Positions 24,228 through 32,602 of a DNA stretch of 58,040 nt are shown here, piece after piece. Position numbers and translations under genes: made by a program. Source of the DNA: Thermoflexus sp. (GTDB lineage Bacteria; Chloroflexota; Anaerolineae; Thermoflexales; Thermoflexaceae); the NCBI RefSeq assembly GCF_034432235.1, contig NZ_DAOUCJ010000001.1, positions 1 to 58,040 of the forward strand. The letters run 5' to 3'. The notes below the pieces were generated by a model, which had not been told where the DNA came from, made no database searches, and worked only from the letters and a program-made list of their open reading frames with translations. The first letter of the stretch is position 1, and each line of letters begins with the position of its first letter.

Positions 24228-25613
24228 TCACGATCCCGCCGCCCCTGCCCGAAGCCACGCCTGGCGGATCCCTTCGAGGAGCCGGTCTTCCTGATCGGGG
24301 AGCACCGTGCGCAGATCGAACCATACCGCCTCTTCCTGAACCCGGGCGATGATGGGGGGATCGGCCCGGCGCAGGGCGGCCATCATCGCTTCGGGATCCG
24401 CCGGCCGCAGCATGAGGGCAACGCTGGGGAGGGTCTCGCCGGGGAGGCTGCCGCCGCCGATCGTCGAGCGGGTGGGCCGTGCTTCCGCCGGTATCCCATC
24501 GGCGCGCAGGCGCGCCGTTAGATCCTGCGCCCGCGCCTCCAGCTCATGGAGGGAAACGGCGATCATCCGCCAGACCGGGATCTCCCGGGTGGCCTCGCCT
24601 TTGAGGTAATGGATGAGCGTGGCGCTCAGCGCGGCCAGCGTGAGCTTATCGGGCCGCAGGGCCCGCATCAGCGGATGCCGCCGCATCCGCGCAAGAAGCT
24701 CCAGTTTCCCCACGATGATCCCGGCCTGAGGGCCGCCGAGGAGCTTGTCCCCGCTGAAGCAAACCACCGCCGCGCCGGCCTCTATGCTCTCCTGCGCCAT
24801 CGGCTCGTGGGCCAGGCCGAAGGCCGCCGTGTCCAGGAGTGCCCCGCTCCCCAGATCGTCCATCACCGGGATGCCGTAGCGGGCCCCCAGGGCGACCAGC
24901 TCGGCCAGAGGGACTTCGGAGACAAACCCGATCATACGGAAGTTGCTGAGATGCGCGCGGAGGATCAGGGCGATGTCTTCGCCCTGCGCGAGGGGCTCTT
25001 CGTAATCCCGGAGATGGGTTCGGTTGGTGGTGCCCACTTCGATCAGGCGCGCCCCGCTCTGGGCCATCACCTCAGGGATCCGAAAGCCCCCGCCGATCTC
25101 GATGAGCTGGCCCCGGGAGATCAGCACCCCCCGTCCCCGGGCCAGGACGGTGAGGGCGAGGAGCACCGCGGCGGCGTTGTTGTTGACCACCAGGGCGGCC
25201 TCCGCCCCGGTCAGCCGGCGCAGGAGATCTTCCACGGCCGCCTGCCGTTCCCCCCGCTCGCCGGCCTCGAGATCGAATTCCAGATCGCTGTAAGCGGCCG
25301 CGGCGCGAATGGCTTCGAGGGCGGCCTGGGAAAGCGGCGCACGGCCCAGATTGGTGTGCAGGATCACGCCGGTGGCGTTGATGACGGGGCGGGGGCGGGG
25401 GGTATGCCAGCGGGCCAGCCGGGCGGCGGCCTGCTCCAGCAGCACCGCCTCTGAAGGCGCCGGCTCGCCCTGTTGAACCCGCGCCCGCGCCTCCATCAGG
25501 ACCTCCCGGAGCGCTTCGACCACCGCGTCGTGGCCGAAAGCCGACAGGAGCGACGCCGCGCCCTCGGCCTTCAACAGGCGATCCACACTCGGCAACCCTC
25601 GACGCGGATCCAT
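24228..25613 (-). CDS. selA: L-seryl-tRNA(Sec) selenium transferase SelA
   Basis: A 461-residue PLP enzyme converting Ser-tRNA(Sec) to Sec-tRNA(Sec) with selenophosphate. Motifs: RLPSV-type N-terminus (GLPSVDRLLKAEG), INATGVILHTNLGRAPL, YSDLEFDLEAGERGER, VNNNAAAVLLAL, and the PLP lysine near residue 290 in FSGDKLLGGPQAG. GGGSLPGETLPS near the end is also conserved. Its substrate tRNA lies at 8273-8366. selB and selD are not in the window. Confidence 0.97.
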   Translation of the reverse strand: MDPRRGLPSVDRLLKAEGAASLLSAFGHDAVVEALREVLMEARARVQQGEPAPSEAVLLEQAAARLARWHTPRPRPVINATGVILHTNLGRAPLSQAALEAIRAAAAYSDLEFDLEAGERGERQAAVEDLLRRLTGAEAALVVNNNAAAVLLALTVLARGRGVLISRGQLIEIGGGFRIPEVMAQSGARLIEVGTTNRTHLRDYEEPLAQGEDIALILRAHLSNFRMIGFVSEVPLAELVALGARYGIPVMDDLGSGALLDTAAFGLAHEPMAQESIEAGAAVVCFSGDKLLGGPQAGIIVGKLELLARMRRHPLMRALRPDKLTLAALSATLIHYLKGEATREIPVWRMIAVSLHELEARAQDLTARLRADGIPAEARPTRSTIGGGSLPGETLPSVALMLRPADPEAMMAALRRADPPIIARVQEEAVWFDLRTVLPDQEDRLLEGIRQAWLRAGAAGS

Positions 25614-25703
25614 CGACGCCTCGCCCAGACGCTTCGCCTCGCCAGGGATTCTATCATCGGCTCAAAAGTCCTGCCTGCGCTGGCGAATTCGTTTTGTCTT
25701 ATT

Positions 25704-25709
25704 TATAAT
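25704..25709 (+). promoter_or_regulatory. -10 element upstream of the HNH gene
   Basis: TATAAT at 25704-25709 in an AT-rich patch between divergent selA and the HNH gene. No good -35 is seen at 16-18 bases. The leader to the ATG would be about 90 bases. Confidence 0.45.
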
Positions 25710-25808
25710 GAGGTGAGAAGTGAGGAGCCATGCCGTGGGCTGTGCGGGGCATCTTCCGCATCCTATCTGGTTTCCGAGCGCAGAAACGCTCTCTGGAAGG
25801 ATTTCGTC

Positions 25809-26348
25809 ATGGAGGCTTCAAGGAGGTTCGAATTCCCATCCCTGCTTCAAACGCCGGTGTTGGTGCTGAACGCCAACTTCGAGCCTCTGAATGTCTGTTC
25901 TCTCCGCCGGGCGATCGCCCTCGTGCTCGACGGGAAAGCGGAGATCCTGGAGAACGGCCGGGGCGAAGTGCGCACCCCTTCCCGGGTTTTCCCCTGTCCT
26001 TCGGTGATCCGTCTGCGCTATGTGGTGCGACGGCCGCCCCGCCGGCTGCGTCTGACCAAGCGGGAGATCCTGAGGCGGGATCAGTATACCTGCCAATATT
26101 GCGGGCGTTCCTCTCCCCATTTAACGGTGGATCACGTGATCCCGCGCCATCGGGGCGGGAAGCATACCTGGGAGAATCTGGTGGCGGCCTGTCCGGCGTG
26201 CAATCGCCGCAAGGGAAACCGCACGCCGGCTGAAGCCCATATGACGCTGTTGCGCCAGCCCTTCGAGCCGATTCCCACCATCCGTTATCTTTTCGGCGCC
26301 TATCTGCGGGAATACGCCGAGTGGCGGAAATATCTGGAGGGATGGTGA
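25809..26348 (+). CDS. HNH endonuclease
   Basis: A 179-residue protein of the common stand-alone bacterial HNH family. The N-terminal half (PVLVLNANFEPLNVCSLRRA, VLDGKAEILENG, RLRYVVRRPPRRLRLTKREI) is typical of the group. The nuclease motif follows: RDQYTCQYCG with the first zinc pair, LTVDHVIPRHRGG with D-H, WENLVAACPACNRRKGN with Asn and the second zinc pair. GGAAGGA precedes the ATG at 25809. The biological target of this family is not established. It is followed by DUF2905 after 11 bases. Confidence 0.9.
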   Translation: MEASRRFEFPSLLQTPVLVLNANFEPLNVCSLRRAIALVLDGKAEILENGRGEVRTPSRVFPCPSVIRLRYVVRRPPRRLRLTKREILRRDQYTCQYCGRSSPHLTVDHVIPRHRGGKHTWENLVAACPACNRRKGNRTPAEAHMTLLRQPFEPIPTIRYLFGAYLREYAEWRKYLEGW

Positions 26349-26359
26349 GGAGGAGCGAA

Positions 26360-26587
26360 ATGCCGTTCCAGGAGTTCGGGCGCTGGTTCATCCTGATCGG
26401 GCTGTTCTTCCTGGCCTTCGGCCTGCTGTTCATGCTGATGGGCCGGGTGCCGGGCCTCGGCCGCCTGCCCGGGGACATCCTGATCCAGAAGGGGAATTTT
26501 GTGTTCTTCTTCCCGCTGGCCACTTCGATCCTGCTCAGCTTGCTGCTCACCCTGGTGCTGAACCTGGTGTTCCGGCTCTGGCGGTAA
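26360..26587 (+). CDS. DUF2905 membrane protein
   Basis: A 75-residue membrane protein with two hydrophobic helices (FILIGLFFLAFGLLFMLMG and FPLATSILLSLLLTLVLNL) around GRVPGLGRLPGDILIQKGN, the DUF2905 core motif. The ATG at 26360 follows GAGGAGGAG; upstream in-frame ATGs overlap the HNH gene. Function unknown. Confidence 0.9.
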   Translation: MPFQEFGRWFILIGLFFLAFGLLFMLMGRVPGLGRLPGDILIQKGNFVFFFPLATSILLSLLLTLVLNLVFRLWR

Positions 26588-26679
26588 CGCCAGGGGAAAT
26601 CCGCGTGATGGTGAATTTCAGGCACGATGGGAGAAGGGCCATGGGCGGTGGTGGCGCCATCCCAAGGATGGAGGCTGCC

Positions 26680-28095
26680 GTGGAGGCGTTTCGAATCGAG
26701 CGGGATTCCTTAGGGGAAGTGCGGGTCCCGGCCTATGCCCTCTGGGGGGCTCAGACCCAGCGGGCGATCGAAAACTTCCCGATCAGCGGGATCCGGTTCC
26801 CCCGGGATTTCATCCGCGCCCTCGGCCTGATCAAGTATTGCGCCGCGAAGGTCAACCGGGATCTGGGCCTGCTGGATGAGCGGCGCGCGAACGCGATCAT
26901 GCAGGCGGCCCGGGAGGTGATCGAAGGGAAGCTGGACGATCACTTCCCGCTGGATATCTTCCAGACGGGGTCGGGCACTTCGACCAATATGAACGCAAAC
27001 GAGGTGATCGCCAACCGGGCCATTCAGATCCTGGGCGGCGCGATCGGCTCCAGGGAGATCCATCCCAACGACCATGTGAACCTGGGCCAGTCCTCCAACG
27101 ATGTGATCCCAGCGGCTATCCATATCTCCGCTTATCTGGCGGTGCACGAGCGTCTGCTCCCGGCCCTGCGTCATCTCCACGAAGTGCTCCTCGATAAGGC
27201 CCGCGAGTTCGACGATATCGTGAAAACCGGGCGCACCCACCTGATGGATGCGATGCCGGTGCGTCTGGGCCAGGAGTTCTCCGGCTACGCCAGCCAGGTC
27301 GAACATGGGATCCGTCGGATCGAGTCGGCGCTGCCGCACTTGGCGGAGCTGGCCCTGGGAGGGACGGCGGTGGGCACCGGGATCAATACCCATCCGGAGT
27401 TCGGCCGGCGGATCGCGGCGGCCCTGAGCGAGGAGACCGGGTTGCCGTTCCGGGAGGCGGAGAACCACTTCGAAGCCCAGGCGGCCCAGGACGCGGCGGT
27501 GGAGCTGAGCGGCCAGCTGAAGACCGTGGCCGTCTCGCTGTATAAGATCGCCAACGATCTGCGCTGGATGAACTCCGGCCCGCAGGCCGGCCTGGCGGAG
27601 ATCCGGCTCCCCGCTTTACAGCCCGGGTCCTCCATTATGCCGGGCAAGATCAACCCGGTGATCCCTGAGGCGGTGATGATGGTCTGCATGCAGGTGATGG
27701 GCAACGACGTAGTGATCAACATGGCCGGCGCCTCGGGGAGCTTCGAGCTGAACGTGGCGCTGCCGGTGATCGCCCATAATCTCCTCCAGTCCATCCATAT
27801 CCTGGCGAGCGCGGCGACCGTCCTGGCCGATAAGTGCGTCTGCGGGATTGTGCCCAACCGCGAGCACATGGAGACGCTGGTCCACAAGAACGCGATCCTG
27901 GCCACCGCCCTCACGCCCTACATCGGCTACGACCGGGCCGCGGAGGTGGTGAAGAAGGCGATGGCCGAGAACCGGACCATCCGCGAGGTGGTCCTGGAGA
28001 TGGGCCTTCTGCCCGCGGAGAAACTGGATGAGGTCCTGGATGTGCGGAAAATGACGGAAGGCGGCTTCGTGGCCGGGATGTCCGGGGGCGGATAG
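26680..28095 (+). CDS. fumC: Class II fumarate hydratase
   Basis: A 471-residue aspartase/fumarase superfamily enzyme interconverting fumarate and malate. Motifs: GEVRVPAYALWGAQTQRA, TGSGTSTNMNANEVIANRA, HPNDHVNLGQSSNDVIP, KTGRTHLMDAMPV, and the catalytic loop GSSIMPGKINPVIPEAV. MPGK with a GSFELNVALPVIAHNLLQSI block favours fumarase over aspartase (usually MPAKVNPV). Start choice: the GTG at 26680 has GGAGG spaced 5 bases and gives a normal length; ATGs at 26641 and 26668 are alternatives. It complements the succinate dehydrogenase operon 3 kb away. Confidence 0.9.
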   Translation: MEAFRIERDSLGEVRVPAYALWGAQTQRAIENFPISGIRFPRDFIRALGLIKYCAAKVNRDLGLLDERRANAIMQAAREVIEGKLDDHFPLDIFQTGSGTSTNMNANEVIANRAIQILGGAIGSREIHPNDHVNLGQSSNDVIPAAIHISAYLAVHERLLPALRHLHEVLLDKAREFDDIVKTGRTHLMDAMPVRLGQEFSGYASQVEHGIRRIESALPHLAELALGGTAVGTGINTHPEFGRRIAAALSEETGLPFREAENHFEAQAAQDAAVELSGQLKTVAVSLYKIANDLRWMNSGPQAGLAEIRLPALQPGSSIMPGKINPVIPEAVMMVCMQVMGNDVVINMAGASGSFELNVALPVIAHNLLQSIHILASAATVLADKCVCGIVPNREHMETLVHKNAILATALTPYIGYDRAAEVVKKAMAENRTIREVVLEMGLLPAEKLDEVLDVRKMTEGGFVAGMSGGG

Positions 28096-28203
28096 CTCCT
28101 GGATGTGGGAAAGCTTTCGCGGGTTGTGCCGGAGGGCCTCCTCCTTTCCACGCTGAGGAGCACGAGCGGACATCCGGAAAGGGGGCAAGAGGGCCAGCGT
28201 TCT

Positions 28204-28236
28204 GGATTGGGGGCCGTCGAAGGCGGCCCCCAATCC
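28204..28236 (+). terminator. Strong hairpin downstream of fumC
   Basis: Perfect 12-bp arms 28204-28215 and 28225-28236 with a 9-base loop. The tail TGTTCC is not a T-tract. It is the only clear structure in the 248-base gap before the methyltransferase. Confidence 0.5.
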
Positions 28237-28343
28237 TGTTCCATGCCCCACGGCCCCTCGGACCGCGGGAAAGGGAAGCGGTCGTTTGCCTTCCCGATCA
28301 GCGTTCCATTGTGGGAATCCTGTCCTCAGGAGGAAGCTCATCG

Positions 28344-29171
28344 ATGGGAGAGCGTGGTTTGCGAGTGATCCGGGAGTTCCAGAGCTATTACGACGATCTG
28401 AATGGCGTGCGGCGGGCGATTGTGAATCGGATCCCTGTCGCCCCCGGCCAGCGATGGTTAGACATCGGAACGGGGGACGGATGGTTCGCGCTGGAAATAG
28501 AGCGGGCGCTGTCCCCACGGGTGGTGATCGGGATCGATCTGGCAAGGTGTGAGGTCGAGCTGGCCCGTCAGCACGCCTGGGATTCCCACTCCCGGCTCAG
28601 CGCCTTTGTCCAGATGGACGCATATCGTCTGGGGTTTCCAAGCGGAACCTTCGATGGCGTAGGGACCTTCCTGGCCCTCCAGGATATCTGCCTGGATCTG
28701 CTGAGCATGCACCGCCTGTTTGGGGAGATCAACCGGGTGCTGCGGCCGGGCGGATGGTTCGCCCTGGCGACCACCACGCCGGAGGATGCGGAGACCCCTT
28801 CTCAGAAGCTGGCCCTGGAGATCTACCAATACATTCGAGCCGGATTTTTCACCAAGGCGGAGATCCAGGAAGCCCTGGAGCGTGTAGGGTTTCAGGTGGA
28901 GCATCTGGAATTTTATCCCACGGGGGTGAATCTGGATCCGGAGGAGGCGAAGGCGTTCATCCAGTTTGAATGCGACTGGCTGGAACGGGCCTATGGATGG
29001 CGCAACAAGCCCGACTGGCAGGCGGTTTGGGCCCGTTTTGAGCCGCGCATCCGGGCGCTGGGGGGACTGGAGGTAGATGCCAAGGTGACCTTCTTCCTGG
29101 CCCGTAAAGTGCGGATGGTGAATCCCGTTCCTGAGCTCCTCATGGAGCTCTCCCAGGAGGTCCGCGCGTGA
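28344..29171 (+). CDS. Class I SAM-dependent methyltransferase
   Basis: A 275-residue Methyltransf_11-like enzyme. SAM-binding motif WLDIGTGDGWFALEIERAL near residue 37, VIGIDLARCEVELAR as motif post I, the FDGVGTFLALQDICLDLL segment, and FGEINRVLRPGGWFALATTT. The C-terminal ~100 residues are not recognisable. AGGAGGAA lies 8 bases before the ATG at 28344. Its stop overlaps the next gene's GTG as GTGA, so the two act together, probably in making a small molecule or glycolipid. Substrate unknown. Confidence 0.85.
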   Translation: MGERGLRVIREFQSYYDDLNGVRRAIVNRIPVAPGQRWLDIGTGDGWFALEIERALSPRVVIGIDLARCEVELARQHAWDSHSRLSAFVQMDAYRLGFPSGTFDGVGTFLALQDICLDLLSMHRLFGEINRVLRPGGWFALATTTPEDAETPSQKLALEIYQYIRAGFFTKAEIQEALERVGFQVEHLEFYPTGVNLDPEEAKAFIQFECDWLERAYGWRNKPDWQAVWARFEPRIRALGGLEVDAKVTFFLARKVRMVNPVPELLMELSQEVRA

Positions 29172-30481
29172 AGAGCGGTTCCGTTCCAGTTCGCCGGGTG
29201 GCGATGATCAGCGTTCATACATGCCCTCTGGCCACCCTGGGGGGCAAAGACACGGGGGGGATGAACGTTTACGTCCGCGAATTGACCCGGGAGCTGACCC
29301 GCCGGGGCATCGGGGTGGACGTCTTCACCCGATCCCAGAACCCTCATCTCCCCCATATTGTTCATGAGCTGGGGCCCGGAGGACGCGTGATCCATGTTCC
29401 GGCTGGCCCCGAAGCTCCCATCGACAAGCATCAGATCCTCCCCTATCTGTCGGAATTCATCGAATGGGTTCGGCGTTTTGCGGAGCGAGAGGGGCTGGTC
29501 TACGATGTGATCCACAGTCATTACTGGCTCTCGGGCTTGGCGGCGCTGGCCCTGCGACCGATATGGCGGGCCCCCGTGATCCAGATGTTTCACACGCTGG
29601 GGAAGATGAAGAACCGGGTCGCCCGGCGGGCGGAGGAGCAGGAACCCCCTGCGCGCCTGGAGGCCGAGCGACGGCTGGTTCGCGAGGCGGATCATCTGGT
29701 GGCGGCCACGCCGCTGGAGAAAGCCCAGCTCTCGTGGCTATACGGCGCCACTCCGTCCCATATCACGGTCATCCCTCCGGGGGTGGACGTCCAGCGGTTC
29801 CGCCCCATCCCCAAGATGGAGGCCCGGCGGATCCTGGGGTTCCCCCCGGAGCGGCGTTATGTGTTGTTCGTTGGACGGATCGAGCCCCTGAAAGGCCTGG
29901 AAACCCTGATGCGGGCGGTCGCCATCCTGGCTCAGGATTGCCCGACCTGGACCCGGGATTTTGCGGTGGTGGTGATCGGAGGCGATCCGGATGCGACGGC
30001 GGATGCGGAGATGCAACGCCTGCAGCAGCTCCGGGAGGAGCTGGGGATCACGGATCTGATCGCCTTTCTGGGGGCCAAAGCTCAGGAGACACTCCCTTAT
30101 TACTATAATGCGGCCGATGTCGTGGTCATGCCCTCGGATTACGAATCCTTCGGGCTGGTGGCCCTGGAAGCCATGGCATGCGGCACGCCGGTCATCGCTT
30201 CGGATGTAGGAGGATTGCTTTACCTGGTCCGCGATGGGGAGACCGGCCTGCGGGTACCCCGACGCCAGCCGATCGCCCTGGCGCGGGCGCTCGATCGGCT
30301 TCTGCGGGATGAAGCGCTGCGGCAACGGTTGGGGGAGAACGCCCGTCGCTGGGCGCAGGGGTTCGCCTGGTCGATCATTGCGGACCGGGTTCTGAACCTT
30401 TACGACGAAGTCCTGAAAACGAATCGAGGCCGCGCCAGGCCATCGATCTGCTATGGGCGCTGGAGCGCGCGGTTGTATTGA
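29168..30481 (+). CDS. GT-B glycosyltransferase (family 4, MshA/sucrose-phosphate-synthase-like)
   Basis: A 437-residue retaining glycosyltransferase. The donor/acceptor loop reads MISVHTCPLATLGGKDTGGMNVYVREL near the N-terminus, and HSHYWLSGLAAL follows. The nucleotide-sugar site shows YVLFVGRIEPLKGLETL and the E-x7-E motif in PSDYESFGLVALEAMACGTPVIA. This subgroup includes MshA and sucrose-phosphate synthases. It starts with GTG overlapping the methyltransferase stop. Product unknown. Confidence 0.9.
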   Translation: MKSGSVPVRRVAMISVHTCPLATLGGKDTGGMNVYVRELTRELTRRGIGVDVFTRSQNPHLPHIVHELGPGGRVIHVPAGPEAPIDKHQILPYLSEFIEWVRRFAEREGLVYDVIHSHYWLSGLAALALRPIWRAPVIQMFHTLGKMKNRVARRAEEQEPPARLEAERRLVREADHLVAATPLEKAQLSWLYGATPSHITVIPPGVDVQRFRPIPKMEARRILGFPPERRYVLFVGRIEPLKGLETLMRAVAILAQDCPTWTRDFAVVVIGGDPDATADAEMQRLQQLREELGITDLIAFLGAKAQETLPYYYNAADVVVMPSDYESFGLVALEAMACGTPVIASDVGGLLYLVRDGETGLRVPRRQPIALARALDRLLRDEALRQRLGENARRWAQGFAWSIIADRVLNLYDEVLKTNRGRARPSICYGRWSARLY

Positions 30482-30529
30482 AGGGCACTGCAGAACAAAG
30501 CACTACTCCGATCCGCTGGAGGGATGGGT

Positions 30530-30949
30530 ATGGTCGTGCCCCCTGAGGTTCACTGGTTCTATGCGGAGAAGCGCCCCAGCGCAGGGGCGATCGCGGAGCA
30601 GCTCCGCCAGAGCCTCTGGTTCGTGCGCCTGCAGGAAGCATGGATATCTCCGGAGGATCCCACCCGGAAAGACCCGCCCTTCCGCTATCGAGGCTACTGG
30701 CGGGAGCGGACCTTTGAGATCGAGTTCGAGCCCCGGCGCTATGTGATCCTCCGAGCAGGTGAGGATCTCCCCAAAGTCGTCGAAGCATTGCAACGTTCTC
30801 TGGGGGCGGGGCCGGCTTTCTTTTATATAGACGAGGAAAATCGTGTGGTCTACGAATGGCGCTGGGGAGATCGGGAAGCCCGCTGGCGGGAGCTCCAGGG
30901 GATCCCTCGCTATCAGCGGTTGCGCCGCCTGGACCGTCGCGGTTCGTAA
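30530..30949 (+). CDS. Hypothetical protein
   Basis: A 139-residue soluble, Arg/Trp-rich protein (PPEVHWFYAEKRPSAG, FEIEFEPRRYVILRAGEDL, FFYIDEENRVVYEWRWGD). I recognise no domain. GGAGG at 30518-30522 supports the ATG at 30530. It is 48 bases after the glycosyltransferase and probably cotranscribed, but nothing shows what it does. Confidence 0.6.
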   Translation: MVVPPEVHWFYAEKRPSAGAIAEQLRQSLWFVRLQEAWISPEDPTRKDPPFRYRGYWRERTFEIEFEPRRYVILRAGEDLPKVVEALQRSLGAGPAFFYIDEENRVVYEWRWGDREARWRELQGIPRYQRLRRLDRRGS

Positions 30950-31019
30950 GCAAAACGAAGTGGGGGCCTACCGGGCAGCGAGAGCTGGACCAGGGCCCCA
31001 TGGGTCCGTTTATGATTCC

Positions 31020-31049
31020 GCGGGGCCGGGACGGTCGCCCCGGCCCCGC
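31020..31049. terminator. 11-bp GC hairpin between convergent genes
   Basis: Arms 31020-31030 and 31039-31049 are perfect. The + strand tail CTGTTTCGCCTGTTTC is moderately T-rich. Lies between the hypothetical gene and sdhB. Confidence 0.55.
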
Positions 31050-31096
31050 CTGTTTCGCCTGTTTCACTGGGAGGCGCGCGGTCGCCCTCCCCATCG

Positions 31097-31810
31097 TCAT
31101 GACAGGCGTCCGGTGAGGATCGCCTGCTTGACCTCCTCGATGGCCCGGGTGATCTGGATCCCCCGCGGGCATGCCTCCACACAGTTGAAGATGGTGCGGC
31201 AACGCCAGACCCCGAACCACTCATTAAGGACCCGCAACCGTTCCGCGGCCCCCTGATCCCGGCTGTCGAAGATGAAGCGGTGGGCCTGGACGATGGCCGC
31301 CGGCCCGATGTATTCACCGTTGGCCCAGAAGGAGGGGCAGGACGTGGTGCACGCCGCGCACAGGATGCATTTAGTGGTGTCATCGTAGCGCTCGCGCTCC
31401 TCCGGCGTCTGCAGTCGCTCCCGCTCCGGCGGGGGATCGTTGTTGATCAGGTAAGGCATAATCATCCGGTATTTGGCGAAGAAGGGCTCCATGTCGACGA
31501 CCAGATCCTTAATCACCGGAAGCCCCGGGAGGGGCTGAACGGTGATCACCCCCCGCCCTTCCTCCATAGCCTCACGGACCAGGACCTTGCAGGCCAGGCG
31601 GTTGCGGCCGTTGATGCGCATCGCGTCGGATCCGCAGATGCCGTGGGCGCAGGAGCGACGGAGGGTGAGGGTGCCATCGATATACCACTTGACATAGTGG
31701 AGGGCGTCCAGCACCCGATCCACCGGCTCGGCCTCGACTTCGTATTCCCCCCACCACGGCTTACGATCCTTCTCCGGGTTAAACCGCTGGATGCGCAATC
31801 GCACCTTCAT
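31097..31810 (-). CDS. sdhB: Succinate dehydrogenase iron-sulfur subunit
   Basis: A 237-residue Fe-S subunit. The [2Fe-2S] site is CAHGICGSDAM with a distal NRLAC, the [4Fe-4S] site CILCAACTTSCP, and the [3Fe-4S] site C-R-TIFNCVEACPRGI. It passes electrons from the SdhA flavin to the membrane anchors. The start ATG overlaps the stop of the nucleotidyltransferase gene as ATGA, so its translation depends on an unrelated upstream gene. Last gene of the operon. Confidence 0.96.
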   Translation of the reverse strand: MKVRLRIQRFNPEKDRKPWWGEYEVEAEPVDRVLDALHYVKWYIDGTLTLRRSCAHGICGSDAMRINGRNRLACKVLVREAMEEGRGVITVQPLPGLPVIKDLVVDMEPFFAKYRMIMPYLINNDPPPERERLQTPEERERYDDTTKCILCAACTTSCPSFWANGEYIGPAAIVQAHRFIFDSRDQGAAERLRVLNEWFGVWRCRTIFNCVEACPRGIQITRAIEEVKQAILTGRLS

Positions 31811-32256
31811 GGCGTGTCCTCCGATGCGGGCTGGGTTCGAGCGGCAACCGACCAGGTCCATCCTCGCGGGGTGCGCCGGAAGCCCATGGCGTGGGCGGTT
31901 TCCCGGGCCGCCTCGATCAGCGCCCGGCCCCGCCCCTCGCGTTCCTCCAGCATGATCTCCAGATAAAACGGCTCGCCCTCCCGGACCTGCCGCCACACCT
32001 TCTCCCAGGTCTCCACCAGGATGTGGAAGTTCCCACGGGCCCGTCGATCCACTTCCCCATAGGGCACCGGCCGGGAGAACAGGACCAGCAGGTCCACATC
32101 GCTGGTATCCAGATAGTCGCCCCGCGCCAGCGAACCGAACAGGAAAACCGCCTCCGGCTCCAGTTCCCTCAGGCGGTCCAGAAAGGTGCGGATATCATGG
32201 GCCTGGGGGCTGTTCTCCCAAGTTGTGCTGCACGAACCCCATGATCCGCCCGGCAT
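31807..32256 (-). CDS. MNT-type minimal nucleotidyltransferase (HEPN partner)
   Basis: About 149 residues. The GS-x10-D-x-D signature is exact: G41-S42 in FLFGSLARGD and D53/D55 in TSDVDLLVLF. In HEPN-MNT modules such proteins AMPylate and neutralise the HEPN RNase. The start is uncertain: the ATG at 32256 overlaps the HEPN gene by 62 bases and has no clear ribosome binding site, and no start codon exists nearer the conserved domain. The stop overlaps sdhB. Unusually, it lies inside the succinate dehydrogenase operon. Confidence 0.85.
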   Translation of the reverse strand: MPGGSWGSCSTTWENSPQAHDIRTFLDRLRELEPEAVFLFGSLARGDYLDTSDVDLLVLFSRPVPYGEVDRRARGNFHILVETWEKVWRQVREGEPFYLEIMLEEREGRGRALIEAARETAHAMGFRRTPRGWTWSVAARTQPASEDTP

Positions 32257-32602
32257 GTTCCACACACCGCTGGGCGATTTTCCGATCATCGTATTGAGCC
32301 GGATAGCCCTCAGCGAAGCGGTTCGGATAACGCGAGCCCATATCATGCAAGTCCAGCTCCCGGGCTGCCTCGAACAGCCCTTCAGGGATCGGCAGCTTTT
32401 GTGAGAGCTCCTCGAGCATGGCGACCAGGCGGTGTCCTCGATACTCCCGATGATGGAAACGAAGCAGCGCCCTCAAACCCTTCTCGGCCGCCGGATGGGC
32501 TTGGAAGGCTGCCCACTCGTAGAAGCCTCCCTCCAGCATCGAGCGGGCAGCCTGCAGATCCCGCAACCCCTGGGCCAGCCAGTCCTGGTGACGGGAGGGC
32601 AT
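32195..32602 (-). CDS. HEPN-domain protein (toxin half of HEPN-MNT pair)
   Basis: A 135-residue helical protein of the COG1895-like HEPN group: HQDWLAQGLRDLQAARSMLE, YEWAAFQAHPAAEKGLRALL, GHRLVAMLEEL and MGSRYPNRFAEG. HEPN proteins are metal-independent RNases needing an R-x4-6-H motif. The only such spacing seen is R52-EYRG-H57, at the conserved GH position, so catalytic competence is uncertain. Its ATG overlaps the sdhA stop as TGATG. Order HEPN then MNT fits the usual toxin-antitoxin unit. Confidence 0.85.
   Translation of the reverse strand: MPSRHQDWLAQGLRDLQAARSMLEGGFYEWAAFQAHPAAEKGLRALLRFHHREYRGHRLVAMLEELSQKLPIPEGLFEAARELDLHDMGSRYPNRFAEGYPAQYDDRKIAQRCVEHAGRIMGFVQHNLGEQPPGP

Noticed and set aside
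26680..28095. Aspartate ammonia-lyase instead of fumarase
   Set aside because: The catalytic loop reads MPGK rather than MPAK, and the overall blocks match class II fumarase better, though KINPVIPE is aspartase-like.
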